Positions 15,004 to 25,300 of a stretch of 64,000 bases of DNA are shown piece by piece. The stretch is from the NCBI RefSeq assembly GCF_900105785.1, contig NZ_LT629799.1, forward strand, positions 4,216,001-4,280,000, read 5' to 3'. Under the pieces are notes generated by a model. It saw only the letters and a list, made by a program, of their open reading frames with translations, did not search any database and was not told the origin of the DNA. A program made the position numbers and the translations under genes. The stretch is from Microlunatus sagamiharensis (GTDB lineage: Bacteria; Actinomycetota; Actinomycetes; Propionibacteriales; Propionibacteriaceae). How positions within the stretch are numbered: position 1 is the stretch's first letter; each line of letters starts with the position of its first letter.

Positions 15004-17502
15004 GTGACGAGGTTCGGGGCGCGACGGGGCGCCGTGGTCGTGGTGACGCTCGTCGTCGCCGCCCTCCTCGTCGTCGGGCTCGTCGTGCTCGGGCTGCGCA
15101 CCCCGGGCGGGAGCGAGCCGGCGTCGCCGGTCGACCGTGGCACGTCGTCGACCGTGGCCGCCGACTCCTTCTCGCGCGAGGTGAAGGACGGCTGGGGCAC
15201 CGCCGACCAGGGCGGGGAGTGGCGCAGCACGGCCGGCGGCACCTTCTCGGTCGGTGACGGCTCGGGGTCGGTCGCCCTCGCGCCGGGAGCCGGCGCCCGC
15301 GTCAACCTCAGCACCGTGCAGCCGGTCGACCTCCGCGTCTCGGTCGACTTCACCGCCCCGGACCCCGCCGCGACCGGAGGAGGTGCGTACAGCGCCGTGG
15401 AGCTGCGGAGCAGCAGCGGGTTCTTCTACCGCTGCGTGCTGCGACTCTCCGGCGGCACGGCCTTCTTGTCCATCTCCCGTCAGGACGGCGGAGCGAAGCA
15501 GGTCCGCCCGCTGTCTCCGGAGCGCAAGGTCGCGACGAACGTCAAGGCGGGGCAGGTCTTCCACGTCGTCTGCCGCGCGACCGGGTCGGGACCGGTAGAG
15601 GTCGCGGCCGCTGCGGCCCGCGGTGCGGCGCCGCGGGAGTGGCAGGTCCGGGCCACCGACGACTCGGCCTCCGCGCTCGTCGCGGGCGGTCAGACGACCC
15701 TGTGGTCGTACCTGTCCGGGAGCTCTCGCGCGAGACAGGTCTTGCTCTACGACAACCTGGACGTCGTCGCGCTGGCGAAGGGCCAGACCGACGGCCCTCC
15801 GTCCGCTGCCGAATCGTCCCGTGCAGGGTCAACGTCCGGTTCTGCCCCGGCTACGGGGCCCGCGCCCTCGGCGCCCGGAGCGGCTACCGGTTTCGTGCGC
15901 CCAGCGCGGGTGGGGTCGACGAGCGTGGGCGGAACCCGGTACCCGGTTCCCGACGACGCGCTCGTCGTCGCCCCCCGCCCGTCCGGCGGCGTCTACACCA
16001 GCATCGCCCGAGCGGTCGCGGCCGCCCCGGACGGCGCCACCGTGGTGGTGCGCGAGGGCAGCTACCACGAGTCGCTCGTGCTGCCCCGGGAGAAGCGCGT
16101 CACCGTGCAGGCCTGGCCCGGCGAGGAGGTCTGGCTCGACGGCAGCAGCCGGGTCTCCGGCTGGCGCAAGGCCGGCAGCGCGTGGGTGGTCGACGGCTGG
16201 GAGCACCGCTTCGACGCGAGCCCCACCTACACCCAGGGGGCACCCGAGGACCCGCGCCCGGGGTGGACGTTCGTCGACCCGGCGCACCCGATGGCAGCCC
16301 ACCCCGACCAGCTGTGGCTCGACGGCACCGCTCAGCGCCAGGTCGGGTCGCGGGCCGAGGTCACCGGTGGCACCTTCTTCGTCGACCAGCCCGCGCGCCA
16401 GCTCGTCATGGGCTCCAGCCCCACCGGTCGCGCCGTCCGCGCGAGCACCCTGGCGACCGCGGTGACGGTGGTGGGCGAGGGCGACGTCCTGCGCGGCATC
16501 GGCGTCCGCCGCTACGCGACCTCGGTGTGGCAGCTCGGTGCCGTCCTGGTCGCAGCTCGCGACGTTCGCGTCACGGACCTCGTGACCCAGGACAACGCCA
16601 CCACGGGGCTCTCGGTGATCAACGACGACGTCACCCTCCAGAGGGTGACCGCTCAGGGCAACGGCCTGATGGGCATCCACGCCGACGGTGCCGACGGCCT
16701 GCGGGCGTCCGGCCTGCTCGTGAGTGACAACAACGTCGAGCGGTTCAACCGGGCACCTTCCGCAGGAGGCATGAAGGTGACGCAGTCCGCCGACGTCCGG
16801 TTGACCGGAAGTCGGTTCACCAAGAACCTCGGCCACGGTTTCTGGTGCGACATGAGCTGCACCGGGCTCCGGCTCAGCGGGTCGGAGCTCGACTCCAACA
16901 CCGGTTCGGGCGCGGTGGTCGAGATCTCCAGCGACATCGACGTGGTGGGCAACTCCCTTCGGCGCAACCGTTTGGACGGGCTCTGGCTGATCGACAGCGA
17001 CCGCGTCGATGTCGAGGGGAACGTGGTCCTCGACAACGGGCGCTCTGGCTTCCGGCTCGCGATGGACGAACGGTGGCGCACCTCCGACGGGGAGCTGCCA
17101 TGGCTTCTACGAGACATCAGCGTCCGCGCCAACGTGGTGCGGCAGCCCGACGCCGGGTGCGCGGTGTGCCTCGAGGACCAGACCGGCCTCCTGGACCCGT
17201 CGCACACGTCCGTGGCCCTGAGCGGGAACGTGTACCAGCGGAGCCGATCGAACGTGGTGCTCGCGCGGTGGGCGGGCCCGGACCGCGAGCCGATCGACAT
17301 CCCTGACCTACCGGCCTTCCGAGCCGTCGGGCAGGACGGCGGGAGCGTGGAGCTCGACGCCGGCGTCCCCGTCGTCGACGCGAGGGGCAGCGTCTCGAAG
17401 GAAGCCGCTGCCGCGTTGAGCCGAGCCGCGCGACGGGTCGGCGAGGGCGAACGCGAGCACCTGCAGGGCGGGTGCCCTGCGGCGGACCTGCAGAGCTGCT
17501 GA
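15004..17502 (+). CDS. Membrane-anchored right-handed beta-helix protein with GWG/GGxW module
   Basis: Surface protein of 832 aa. One N-terminal membrane anchor or uncleaved signal (about residues 9-31) is followed by the module starting DSFSREVKDGWGTADQGG (about 53-255), a Ser/Gly/Pro linker (about 265-305) and a pectate-lyase-like beta-helix (about 315-770). The helix part shares SPTYTQGAP, MAAHPDQLWLDG and APSAGGMKVT blocks with the proteins at 29981 and 34826. Possible roles are polymer lyase, epimerase or scaffold; no catalytic residues can be assigned. GTG start preceded by a purine-rich AAGGAAGG site. It lies 56 bp after the cytidylyltransferase and is probably co-transcribed. Confidence 0.8.
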   Translation: MTRFGARRGAVVVVTLVVAALLVVGLVVLGLRTPGGSEPASPVDRGTSSTVAADSFSREVKDGWGTADQGGEWRSTAGGTFSVGDGSGSVALAPGAGARVNLSTVQPVDLRVSVDFTAPDPAATGGGAYSAVELRSSSGFFYRCVLRLSGGTAFLSISRQDGGAKQVRPLSPERKVATNVKAGQVFHVVCRATGSGPVEVAAAAARGAAPREWQVRATDDSASALVAGGQTTLWSYLSGSSRARQVLLYDNLDVVALAKGQTDGPPSAAESSRAGSTSGSAPATGPAPSAPGAATGFVRPARVGSTSVGGTRYPVPDDALVVAPRPSGGVYTSIARAVAAAPDGATVVVREGSYHESLVLPREKRVTVQAWPGEEVWLDGSSRVSGWRKAGSAWVVDGWEHRFDASPTYTQGAPEDPRPGWTFVDPAHPMAAHPDQLWLDGTAQRQVGSRAEVTGGTFFVDQPARQLVMGSSPTGRAVRASTLATAVTVVGEGDVLRGIGVRRYATSVWQLGAVLVAARDVRVTDLVTQDNATTGLSVINDDVTLQRVTAQGNGLMGIHADGADGLRASGLLVSDNNVERFNRAPSAGGMKVTQSADVRLTGSRFTKNLGHGFWCDMSCTGLRLSGSELDSNTGSGAVVEISSDIDVVGNSLRRNRLDGLWLIDSDRVDVEGNVVLDNGRSGFRLAMDERWRTSDGELPWLLRDISVRANVVRQPDAGCAVCLEDQTGLLDPSHTSVALSGNVYQRSRSNVVLARWAGPDREPIDIPDLPAFRAVGQDGGSVELDAGVPVVDARGSVSKEAAAALSRAARRVGEGEREHLQGGCPAADLQSC

Positions 17503-17670
17503 GCTCCGGGTCGGACAGGTAGTCCGGCACCGGAATCTGCGGCGGTGACGCAGCCTCCCCGGCGAGCGTGAGCAGCGCCCCCTCGTGGCCGCCGGGACGA
17601 GCGCCGCGGAGCGTGGCTCACGTCTCGCGACGGAGATCCGCAGCGTGACGCGGCCCCGCCGCGCAGATGG

Positions 17671-17676
17671 GATCAT
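17671..17676 (+). promoter_or_regulatory. Putative -10 of leaderless flippase gene
   Basis: GATCAT, 6 nt before the GTG at 17683. The same arrangement (GATGAT, 6 nt) precedes the gene at 27783. No ribosome site is present, consistent with leaderless transcription. Confidence 0.35.
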
Positions 17677-17682
17677 CGAGCG

Positions 17683-19221
17683 GTGTCTGCTCCGCCCCCC
17701 GTGACCCCGCCTGACCCCGAGGTCGAGGTGATCACCGAGTCGATCACGTCGACCCCGGTCGACCGAGGTCAGCTCGGACGTCGGGCGGCGCGTGGAGCAC
17801 TGGTGACCGTCGGGGCGCAGGGCGTCAAGATCGTCCTCCAGGTCCTCGGCGTCGTCGTCCTCGCCCGGCTGCTGAGCCCGGGGGACTACGGGCTGGTCGC
17901 CATGGTGACGGCGATCATCGGCGTGGCGGAGATCTTCCGAGACTTCGGCCTCTCCTCGGCGGCGGTCCAGGCGAAGACGTTGTCGAAGGCGCAGCGCGAC
18001 AACCTCTTCTGGATCAACACCGGCGCCGGCGGGTTCCTCACGGTGGTCGTGTTCTTCGGGGCGCCCCTCGTTGCGCTGCTCTACGGCCGGGACGAGCTCG
18101 TCGGGCTCACCCAGGTCCTCGCGTTCATCTTCGTGCTCAACGGGATGGGCACGCAGTTCCGGGCGGACCTCGACCGGCGCATGAAGTTCGGCAACCTGGC
18201 TGTCGTCGACGTGGTGGCCCCTGCCCTGGCGCTCGGCGTAGCGATCGTGGCGGCGCTGGAAGGAGCCGGGTTCTGGGCACTGGCCGTCCAGCAGATCGCG
18301 ACGGCCGTCGTGCTGCTCACAGGGAACGCCATCTCGGCCGGGTGGCTGCCCGGGCGACCCAGGCGAGCGCCGATGAAGCCGCTCTTCAACTTCGGGTGGC
18401 AGCTCGCCGGGTCGCAGTTCATCGGCTACCTGGGCAACAACATCGACTCCCTGACCATCGGGCTCCGTTTCGACGCGACCGCCCTCGGGCTCTACAACCG
18501 AGCCTTCCAGCTGCTGATGACACCCCTGGGCCAGCTCCGGGCTCCGACGACGAAGGTCGCGCTCCCCGTCCTCTCCCGGCTGCGTGAGGACAAGTCGGCC
18601 TCCGACCGCTACATCCAACGTGGTCAGGCGGCCCTGGGACTCACCCTGGTGGCCGGCCTGGGACTGGTCATCGGCGCCGCCCAGCCCATCGCCGAGGTGT
18701 TCCTGGGGTCGCAGTGGACCGACGTGGTCCCCATCCTGCGGTTGCTGGCGGCGGCGGGCGCCTTCCAGTCGCTCGCGTACGTCGGCCTGTGGATCTACAT
18801 GTCGCACGGTCTGACGAAGGAGCTTCTGCAGTACACCCTCATCTCCGTCACGATCAAGGTGGCGTGCATCCTCACCGGCAGTCTCTGGGGCGTGGTCGGC
18901 GTCGCGTGGGGCTACGCGCTGGCTCCGGCGCTCGCCTGGCCGTTGTCGTTCTGGTGGCTGTCCCGCAAGTCCTTCGTGGACGTGAAGCCCCTGTTCATCG
19001 GGGCGGGACGGGTGATGCTCCTGACGACGCTCCTGGCGGCCGGATCATGGTGGGCGACGTGGCTGTCCCGCGACCTCCCGGCCTGGGCCCAGCTGCTGGT
19101 GGCGACGGGGGCTGCGGGCGTCGTCTACGCCCTCGTGGTCCTCGTGCTGGCTCCGTTGCGCCGAGACGTGCTCAGCGTGGTCGCCATCGCCCGTACCGCG
19201 TCTCGTCGCTCCGCCCGCTGA
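17683..19221 (+). CDS. wzx: Polysaccharide flippase (Wzx/oligosaccharide translocase family)
   Basis: Moves lipid-linked repeat units across the membrane. 512 aa with about 12-14 hydrophobic helices. The N-terminal block GVVVLARLLSPGDYGLVAMV and FRDFGLSSAAVQ is typical of WzxC/Polysacc_synt_3 proteins. FNFGWQLAGSQFIGYLGNNI and ALGLYNRAFQLLMTPLGQL are the matching middle blocks. A hydrophilic N-terminus of about 35 residues precedes the first helix. Convergent with the Wzz-type gene across a strong hairpin. Confidence 0.88.
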   Translation: MSAPPPVTPPDPEVEVITESITSTPVDRGQLGRRAARGALVTVGAQGVKIVLQVLGVVVLARLLSPGDYGLVAMVTAIIGVAEIFRDFGLSSAAVQAKTLSKAQRDNLFWINTGAGGFLTVVVFFGAPLVALLYGRDELVGLTQVLAFIFVLNGMGTQFRADLDRRMKFGNLAVVDVVAPALALGVAIVAALEGAGFWALAVQQIATAVVLLTGNAISAGWLPGRPRRAPMKPLFNFGWQLAGSQFIGYLGNNIDSLTIGLRFDATALGLYNRAFQLLMTPLGQLRAPTTKVALPVLSRLREDKSASDRYIQRGQAALGLTLVAGLGLVIGAAQPIAEVFLGSQWTDVVPILRLLAAAGAFQSLAYVGLWIYMSHGLTKELLQYTLISVTIKVACILTGSLWGVVGVAWGYALAPALAWPLSFWWLSRKSFVDVKPLFIGAGRVMLLTTLLAAGSWWATWLSRDLPAWAQLLVATGAAGVVYALVVLVLAPLRRDVLSVVAIARTASRRSAR

Positions 19222-19264
19222 TCGCCGTACTCCTGCTGCGACCGGTGCACGAGGGCGGGAGGCA

Positions 19265-19303
19265 CCCAGGGCGTCCGACGACCGAGTCGTCGGACGCCCT
19301 GGG
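19265..19303. terminator. Bidirectional terminator hairpin between wzx and wzz
   Basis: Perfect 18-bp inverted repeat (arms 19265-19282 and 19286-19303, CCCAGGGCGTCCGACGAC) with a 3-nt spacer, between two convergent stop codons (19221 and 19312). It is the longest perfect stem I saw in the window. There is no T tract, as is common in high-GC actinobacteria. Confidence 0.85.
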
Positions 19304-19311
19304 GAGAACGA

Positions 19312-20757
19312 TCAGGAGGCGGTCTGCTCGGCGGCCGGGCGGGGTTCCCAGTTCACGGCGGGGGCGACACGCTTTCCCGCCGGCTTGGCCTCAGGACCGG
19401 TACCGGTGCTCGGCAGGTCGCGGCCCTTCACGTCGTTGAGCACCACCCCGAGGACCCGCATCCCGGCCAGGTCGGCCGAGGAGAGAGCGGCGTCGAGCTG
19501 CTGCCGCTGAACCCTTCCGGCGCCGGCGACGACCAGGAAGCCGTCCACCAGGTCAGCGAGGTCGGTGGGATCGGCCGACGTCAGGATGGCGGGCGTGTCC
19601 AGGACGACGAACTCGTACTCGGCGCGCAGGCGCTGCAGCAGCTCGCCGAACTCCCGCGACCCGAGAACCGTGGTCGGGCTGGCCACGGGCGTCGCCGGGA
19701 TCACGGCCAGCCTTCCGTTGTGCTGGACCTCGGTCAGGACGGTGGGGTTGTCGAGCGCCGCGACGAGGCCGTCGTCCGCCTTGGTCCCGGTGAGACGGTC
19801 GACGATCGGGCTTCGCAGGTCGAGGTCGACGAGCACCGTGCGGTGCCCGATCTCGGCGAGCGCCGCTGCCAGGTTCGCGGCGACGGTCGAGCGGCCCTCG
19901 CGGCGCACGGCAGAGGTGACACCAAGGACAGTGCCGCTCGCGGCCGTCGTCTGGACCCGCTGCTCCACGGCGGCGCGGAGACGCCGGATCTCATCGGCGC
20001 TGAGGTGGGCCGCGGGGGAGGCTTCGGGGATCACCATCCCGCCACCGATCGCCTTCGTGGTCCGCAGGGTCCCGAGCAGGGGCTGGTCGGTGACCTCGGC
20101 AAGCGCAGCGGGCGTACGGACCTTCCGGTCGAGCCGGTCGGCGGCGAGCACCAGGACGCAGGCGACCAGCAGCCCGGCGAGCAGGCCCAGGGCCGCGTCC
20201 CGGCGCTTGTTCGGCGATGACTGCACGTTCGGCGCGGTCGCCGCCTGGATGGACTGCACGGCGACGAGCGCAGAACCGTCGGAGAGCTTGGGCGCGACGT
20301 TGCCGACCGACACCGAGAGCTGGCGGGCGATGGCGTTCGCGATGGTGGCCGCGCGAGCCGGGTCGGAGGAGTCCACGTCGATGGTCATGACGACCGTGTT
20401 CCGAGGCGTGGTGACCGTCACGCTGCGCGCCAGCTGGCGGGCGTTCACCCCGAGCCCGAGCGAGTCGATGACCGGGTTGAGCACGGCCGGCGAGGTGGCG
20501 AGCTCGCCGTAGGACGCCATCTGGTCCTGCAGGTAGTTGGACCCCAGCGAGAGCTCCGAGGCCGAGCGTCCGGTGGTGATGGCGAAGTACTCGGTCGCCG
20601 TCGCCGTGTACAGGGGCGTGGCGCGGGACGACACCGCGAATGCTGCCGCTCCACCGAGGAGCGTCAGGACGACGATGAAGACCGCGGCGCGGATCAGCAG
20701 CTTGCCGATGTCCCGGAGCGTCAGCTGCGCGCGTTCGTGGCTGGACTGGTCAGGCAT
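19312..20757 (-). CDS. wzz: Polysaccharide chain-length determinant with BY-kinase-like domain (Walker A Lys to Arg)
   Basis: 481 aa. Wzz domain with two membrane helices (about 19-45 and about 187-207) around an extracytoplasmic loop, then a cytoplasmic tyrosine-autokinase-like ATPase domain. Walker A reads TSAVRREGRSTVAANLA (about residues 281-297), so the conserved lysine of EGKST is an arginine (codon CGC). Walker A' is VLVDLDLRSP and Walker B FVVLDTPAI. No C-terminal tyrosine cluster is visible. The protein probably still sets chain length, but kinase activity is doubtful. The ATG overlaps the end of the polymerase gene by 8 bp. Confidence 0.87.
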   Translation of the reverse strand: MPDQSSHERAQLTLRDIGKLLIRAAVFIVVLTLLGGAAAFAVSSRATPLYTATATEYFAITTGRSASELSLGSNYLQDQMASYGELATSPAVLNPVIDSLGLGVNARQLARSVTVTTPRNTVVMTIDVDSSDPARAATIANAIARQLSVSVGNVAPKLSDGSALVAVQSIQAATAPNVQSSPNKRRDAALGLLAGLLVACVLVLAADRLDRKVRTPAALAEVTDQPLLGTLRTTKAIGGGMVIPEASPAAHLSADEIRRLRAAVEQRVQTTAASGTVLGVTSAVRREGRSTVAANLAAALAEIGHRTVLVDLDLRSPIVDRLTGTKADDGLVAALDNPTVLTEVQHNGRLAVIPATPVASPTTVLGSREFGELLQRLRAEYEFVVLDTPAILTSADPTDLADLVDGFLVVAGAGRVQRQQLDAALSSADLAGMRVLGVVLNDVKGRDLPSTGTGPEAKPAGKRVAPAVNWEPRPAAEQTAS

Positions 20758-22045
20758 GAGCTCTTTCTTCTCTCGCTACAGGGACGTGATGGTCGAGATC
20801 GGCACCCGGGCCCGGGCGAGCGGTGGCGCTCTTCAGCGCCTGGCTGCCCACCGCCAGGCCGACGGTGAACCAGGCGACCGCGGCGTACTGGGTGATGAAG
20901 GCGACCGTGAGGAGGGCAGGGATCTGCGCGACCGCGACGATGGTGGCGATGGAGGCGCGGCCTCGCAGGATCGTGACGACACCACCGATCGCGACCAGGA
21001 GGACGACTCCCAGCACGACCCAGCCGAAGATCAGCCCGATCAGGAGCAGTGCGTTGTCGACCGACCCGAACTCGCCCACGGAGACCTCGCTCGTTGTCGA
21101 GACCGAGAAGCTCCCGCTCAGGCCCAGCGGCTTCATCGTCCTGACGAGCTGGAGCAGGTCCGCGCGGTAGAGCGCGCTGCCTTCCGCCTCGTTCGAGGTG
21201 TCGAACACCCCGATGATCGGGCCGGCGGCGAGAGCCGCTGTCGCGGAGAGGAGCACGAGGACGACCACGCGGTACGTGCGGCTCAGCGGTCCTCGCAGGA
21301 ACAGGCAGACGAGCACGATCGACACGAGCGCCGTGAGCATCGCGCTGCGGCTGAAGCTCACCACGACGCCCGCCAGGCACAGGCCGGCCAGAGCCGTCTT
21401 GAGCGCCGGCCGGAAGCGGCTGCCGAGCACGAGGCAGGCTGCGACCGCGAGGGTGATCCCGAGCGCGATGGCATGGCCGAAGGCACCCTCGGCCCGGATG
21501 ACGTCGCCTCGAGCCTGCAACGAGCCCCAGCGGGCGAAGGTCGCGGAGTTGTTGCCGAGGAAGGTGATGAAGAGGTTCCGCCCGGTGGCGAACTCGACCA
21601 GCGCGACCACGCTGGCTGCGGCCCCGAAGACGCCGAAGGCTCCGTAGATCCAGGCCTGGTCGACCACGTGGACGATCAGGCGGCCGAGCGCGTACGCGAC
21701 CCCCCAGACGACCAGGAGGTCGAAGGTCGCGCTCCGAGTCGTCAGCTTGAGGGCGTAGAGACTGACGACGGCGACCACCACGCCGAGGAGCACGACGTCG
21801 GCCACCGTCGGTCGGATGGCGAGAGGCGTCGGCAGCAGGCTGAGCGTGGCCAGGAGCCCGACGATGACGAACGCCGGGAAGTAGGCGAACACGGTCTGCC
21901 CGATCCACACCGGGATGAAGAAGATCCCGATGAGCCACGCCACCATCGCCACCTTCGGCGAACGACGCAGGAAGGCGAAGAGCAGGATCAGCAGCATGCC
22001 GCCGACCACGGCGAGGAGGAGGCCGTCGAGGCTGAGCTCACCCAT
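20750..22045 (-). CDS. wzy: O-antigen polymerase/ligase-like membrane protein
   Basis: Predicted polymerase of the repeat units, 431 aa with about 10-12 hydrophobic helices and a long extracytoplasmic loop (FATGRNLFITFLGN, EGAFGHAIALGITLAVAACL). VVSFSRSAMLTALVSIVL is the SxSR-type helix common in O-antigen ligase/polymerase (Wzy_C) proteins. The ATG at 22045 has GGAAGGGG about 9 nt upstream. In one unit with the Wzz-type gene. Wzy versus ligase cannot be settled by sequence, but the neighbouring flippase and chain-length gene favour Wzy. Confidence 0.78.
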   Translation of the reverse strand: MGELSLDGLLLAVVGGMLLILLFAFLRRSPKVAMVAWLIGIFFIPVWIGQTVFAYFPAFVIVGLLATLSLLPTPLAIRPTVADVVLLGVVVAVVSLYALKLTTRSATFDLLVVWGVAYALGRLIVHVVDQAWIYGAFGVFGAAASVVALVEFATGRNLFITFLGNNSATFARWGSLQARGDVIRAEGAFGHAIALGITLAVAACLVLGSRFRPALKTALAGLCLAGVVVSFSRSAMLTALVSIVLVCLFLRGPLSRTYRVVVLVLLSATAALAAGPIIGVFDTSNEAEGSALYRADLLQLVRTMKPLGLSGSFSVSTTSEVSVGEFGSVDNALLLIGLIFGWVVLGVVLLVAIGGVVTILRGRASIATIVAVAQIPALLTVAFITQYAAVAWFTVGLAVGSQALKSATARPGPGADLDHHVPVAREERAHA

Positions 22046-22345
22046 GGCGCACTGCCCCTTCCGGACGGACGTCGAACCCCGTGGTCCGGGCCTGCGCGGC
22101 AGTGGTCGAGCCCGGCTGGCTCGTGGTCGTCGCTGGGCGCTTGCGAGCCGTTCAGGGCCACACAGTAGTTCAAGCGGGCCCCGGAGAGGCGAATTCAGCG
22201 GTTCCCCCGGGGCCGGTCCCCGTGCCACGTAGTTACGCGCTTTGGCTGAAGACTCGTCGAACGTCACGTATATTTTTCACCGAGTCTCCGGGGATGGGGC
22301 TCGGGGGAGGCCCCAGGGGTGGGGCCATTAGTTTTCGGGGAACAC
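22046..22345. promoter_or_regulatory. Divergent regulatory region between wzy and the large modular protein
   Basis: 300 bp without a gene. It holds an 8-bp perfect inverted repeat GGCCCCGG/CCGGGGCC (22177-22184 and 22207-22214) and an AT-rich TATATT (22269-22274), the best -10 for the plus gene. In the leader, GGCCCC-AGGGGT-GGGGCC (22309-22326) is followed by ATTAGTTTT, which looks like a terminator stem. The upstream GGGGC (22296-22300) can pair with the same GCCCC (22310-22314), so two exclusive folds are possible. ATG follows 20 nt later. Confidence 0.5.
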
Positions 22346-25300
22346 ATGACTGTCACGTCATCTCGTCCTGCCCGCTTGCTCGCGGGCCTGGTCTCGTCGG
22401 CGCTGCTGGCCGCAGGCCTCGTCGTCGCCGGAGGCGCCGCGCCAGCCGCCGCCGCCACCGCCGCGACCGATCCGACCTACAACGTGGTCGACCGGCCGGA
22501 CGCCGGCGTCACCGCCGACGCACTGCCCACGGTGCAGATCGACGGCGTCGTCTGGGACACCGCGATCGCCGGGGACACCGTCTACGCGGGCGGCCAGTTC
22601 GCCAACGCGCGTCCCGCCGGCTCGGCCGCAGGCACCAACCAGACCCCGCGCAGCAACCTGCTGTCCTTCAACATCCGCACGGGCGTGATGGACGCCGGCT
22701 TCGCGCCGACGGTGAACGGGCGCATCCGGGCCATGGCGCTGTCGCCTGACAAGTCGCGCCTCTACATCGCCGGCGCCTTCACCGAGGTGAACGGCAAGAC
22801 GCGCAGCCGGGTCGCCGCCTTCAACACCGCGGACGGCTCGCTCGTCTCGACCTTCGCCCCGACCATGGGCTCCGACGTCTTCTCGGTCGTCGTCACCAAG
22901 TCGGCGGTCTACCTGGGCGGCTGGTTCACCAGCGCCAACGGGGTGGCCCGCAACCGTCTCGCCGCGGTCGACCCCACGACCGGGGCCACGCTCGGTTGGG
23001 CGCCGACGGCTGACTCGACGGTCAACACCATGGCGCTCAGCCCCGACGGCACCCGCGTGATCGTCGGAGGCATCTTCAGCAAGCTCAACGGCGCGACCGC
23101 CCCCGGCATCGGCTCGATCGACGCGGCGAACGGCAGCTCGTACCCGTTCGCGGTCAACCAGACCGTGCAGAACTACGGGAACTCGGCAGGCATCTACTCG
23201 GTCAAGACCGACAGCACCAACGTGTACGCGTCCGCCTACTGGTTCGGCGGGACCGGCAACTTCGAGGGCCAGCTCGTCGCCGACCCGTACACGGGGGCGA
23301 TCAAGTCCATGGCCGACTGCCACGGCGACACCTACGACTCCACGGTGTCCAACGGCATCCTCTACACCGTCAGCCACCACCACGACTGCAGCAACATCAA
23401 CGCCTTCCCCGACACGAACCCACGTAACCGCTGGAAGCGGGCGAACGCCTTCACGCTCGACGCCACGACGACGGTCGGGCACAACACGGCGGGCGGTTAC
23501 TACGACTTCTACGGCCAGCCGGCCCCGTCGGTGATCAACTGGTTCCCCGACGTCGCGGCCGGCTCCTACACCGGCCAGGCGCAGGGCGGCTGGACCACGG
23601 AGTCGACGAACGAGTACGTCGTCGAGGGCGGTGAGTTCCCCTCGGTGAACAACGTCGCGCAGCAGGGCCTCGTCCGGTTCGCGATCCCGAGCCTGGCGAC
23701 GAACAAGCAGGGCCCGCGCGTCAGCGCGACCGACTCCGCCCCCAAGCTCCGCGGGCTGTCGGGCACCAGCGTCCGCGTCTCCTGGCCGTCCAACTGGGAC
23801 CGCGACGACATGTCGCTGACCTACAAGCTCTACCGCTCCGACAAGGGCTCGGCGCCGGTCTTCACGCAGACGAAGCCGGCAGAGTTCTGGAACCTCCCGA
23901 CCCAGGTCTTCACCGACACCGGGCTCACGCCGGGCGCGACCTACGGCTACTACGTCACCGCGACCGACCCCAAGGGCAACACCCTCAAGAGCGCGACGAC
24001 CACCATCACGACCGGTACCGACGTCGTCGACCAGAGCGCGTACGCCCAGGCCGTCGTGAACGACGGGGCCAACCACTACTGGCGCCTCGACGAGAAGGCC
24101 GGCCAGACCGTGAGCACCGACTGGGCGGGCGGCAACGACCTCCTGCTCGGGAGCGGCGTGGCCAACGGCACCGCGGGTGCCGTGAACGGCTCCCCGGACA
24201 CCGCGGCCACCTTCGACGGGACCGCCAACGGCACCGCCGGCCAGACCTCCAGCGAGGTCGCCCCGCAGGTCTTCAGCGCGGAGGCGTGGTTCAAGACCAC
24301 GTCGACCTCCGGCGGCAAGATCCTCGGCTTCGGCGACAGCCAGCTGGGCAACAGCGGCGGCTACGACCGGCACGTGTACCTCGACAACGCCGGTCACCTG
24401 ACCTTCGGCGTCTACCCGGGCTCCGTGCGCAGCGTCACCAGCGGCGGGACCTACAACGACGGGGCCTGGCACCAGGTCGTGGTGTCGCTCTCCGACGGGG
24501 GCATGAAGCTCTACGTCGACGGCCTCCTGGAGGGCGCCGACCAGGGGACCACGAGCGGCCAGGCCTTCAACGGCTACTGGCGCGTGGGCGGTGACAACCT
24601 CGGCGGCTGGCCGTCGACGGGGTCGAGCCAGAACGTCGCCGGCGCGATCGACGACGTGTCGACCTACCCGACGGCGCTGACCGCGGCGCAGGTGCGCAAC
24701 CATTACACCTCGACCGGTCGGACGCTGAACCTGCCGTCCTCGCCCGACGACGCGTACGGCCAGAAGGTCTACGCCGACAACCCGACGCTGTTCTGGCGGC
24801 TCAACGAGCAGCCGGGCTCGACGACCGTCGCCGACTCCTCGCAGGGGCGCACCCCGGGCGTGGCCTCGAACGGCGTGACCTTCGGCGCGGCAACCACGGT
24901 GGCGCCGGGCACCGCCGGGGCCTTCGACGGCAACGACGACACGCTCGCCTCCTCGCGGCAGTTCACCAACCCGCGCAGCTACTCCGAGGAGGTCTGGTTC
25001 AACACCACGACCACCCGCGGCGGCAAGCTCATCGGGTTCGGTGACCTGCAGTCCGGGGGCTCGAACAACTACGACCGGCACGTCTACATGGAGAACTCGG
25101 GCCAGCTGACCTTCGGGGTGTGGACCGGGCAGACGAACCTCGTCACCTCCCCGAAGTCGTACAACGACGGTGCCTGGCACCAGATGGTGGCGACGCAGAA
25201 CACCACCGACGGCATGAAGCTCTACGTCGACGGTGCCCTGGTCGGGACCAACGGCCAGACCGACGCCCAGAGCTACACCGGCTACTGGCGGGTGGGTGGC

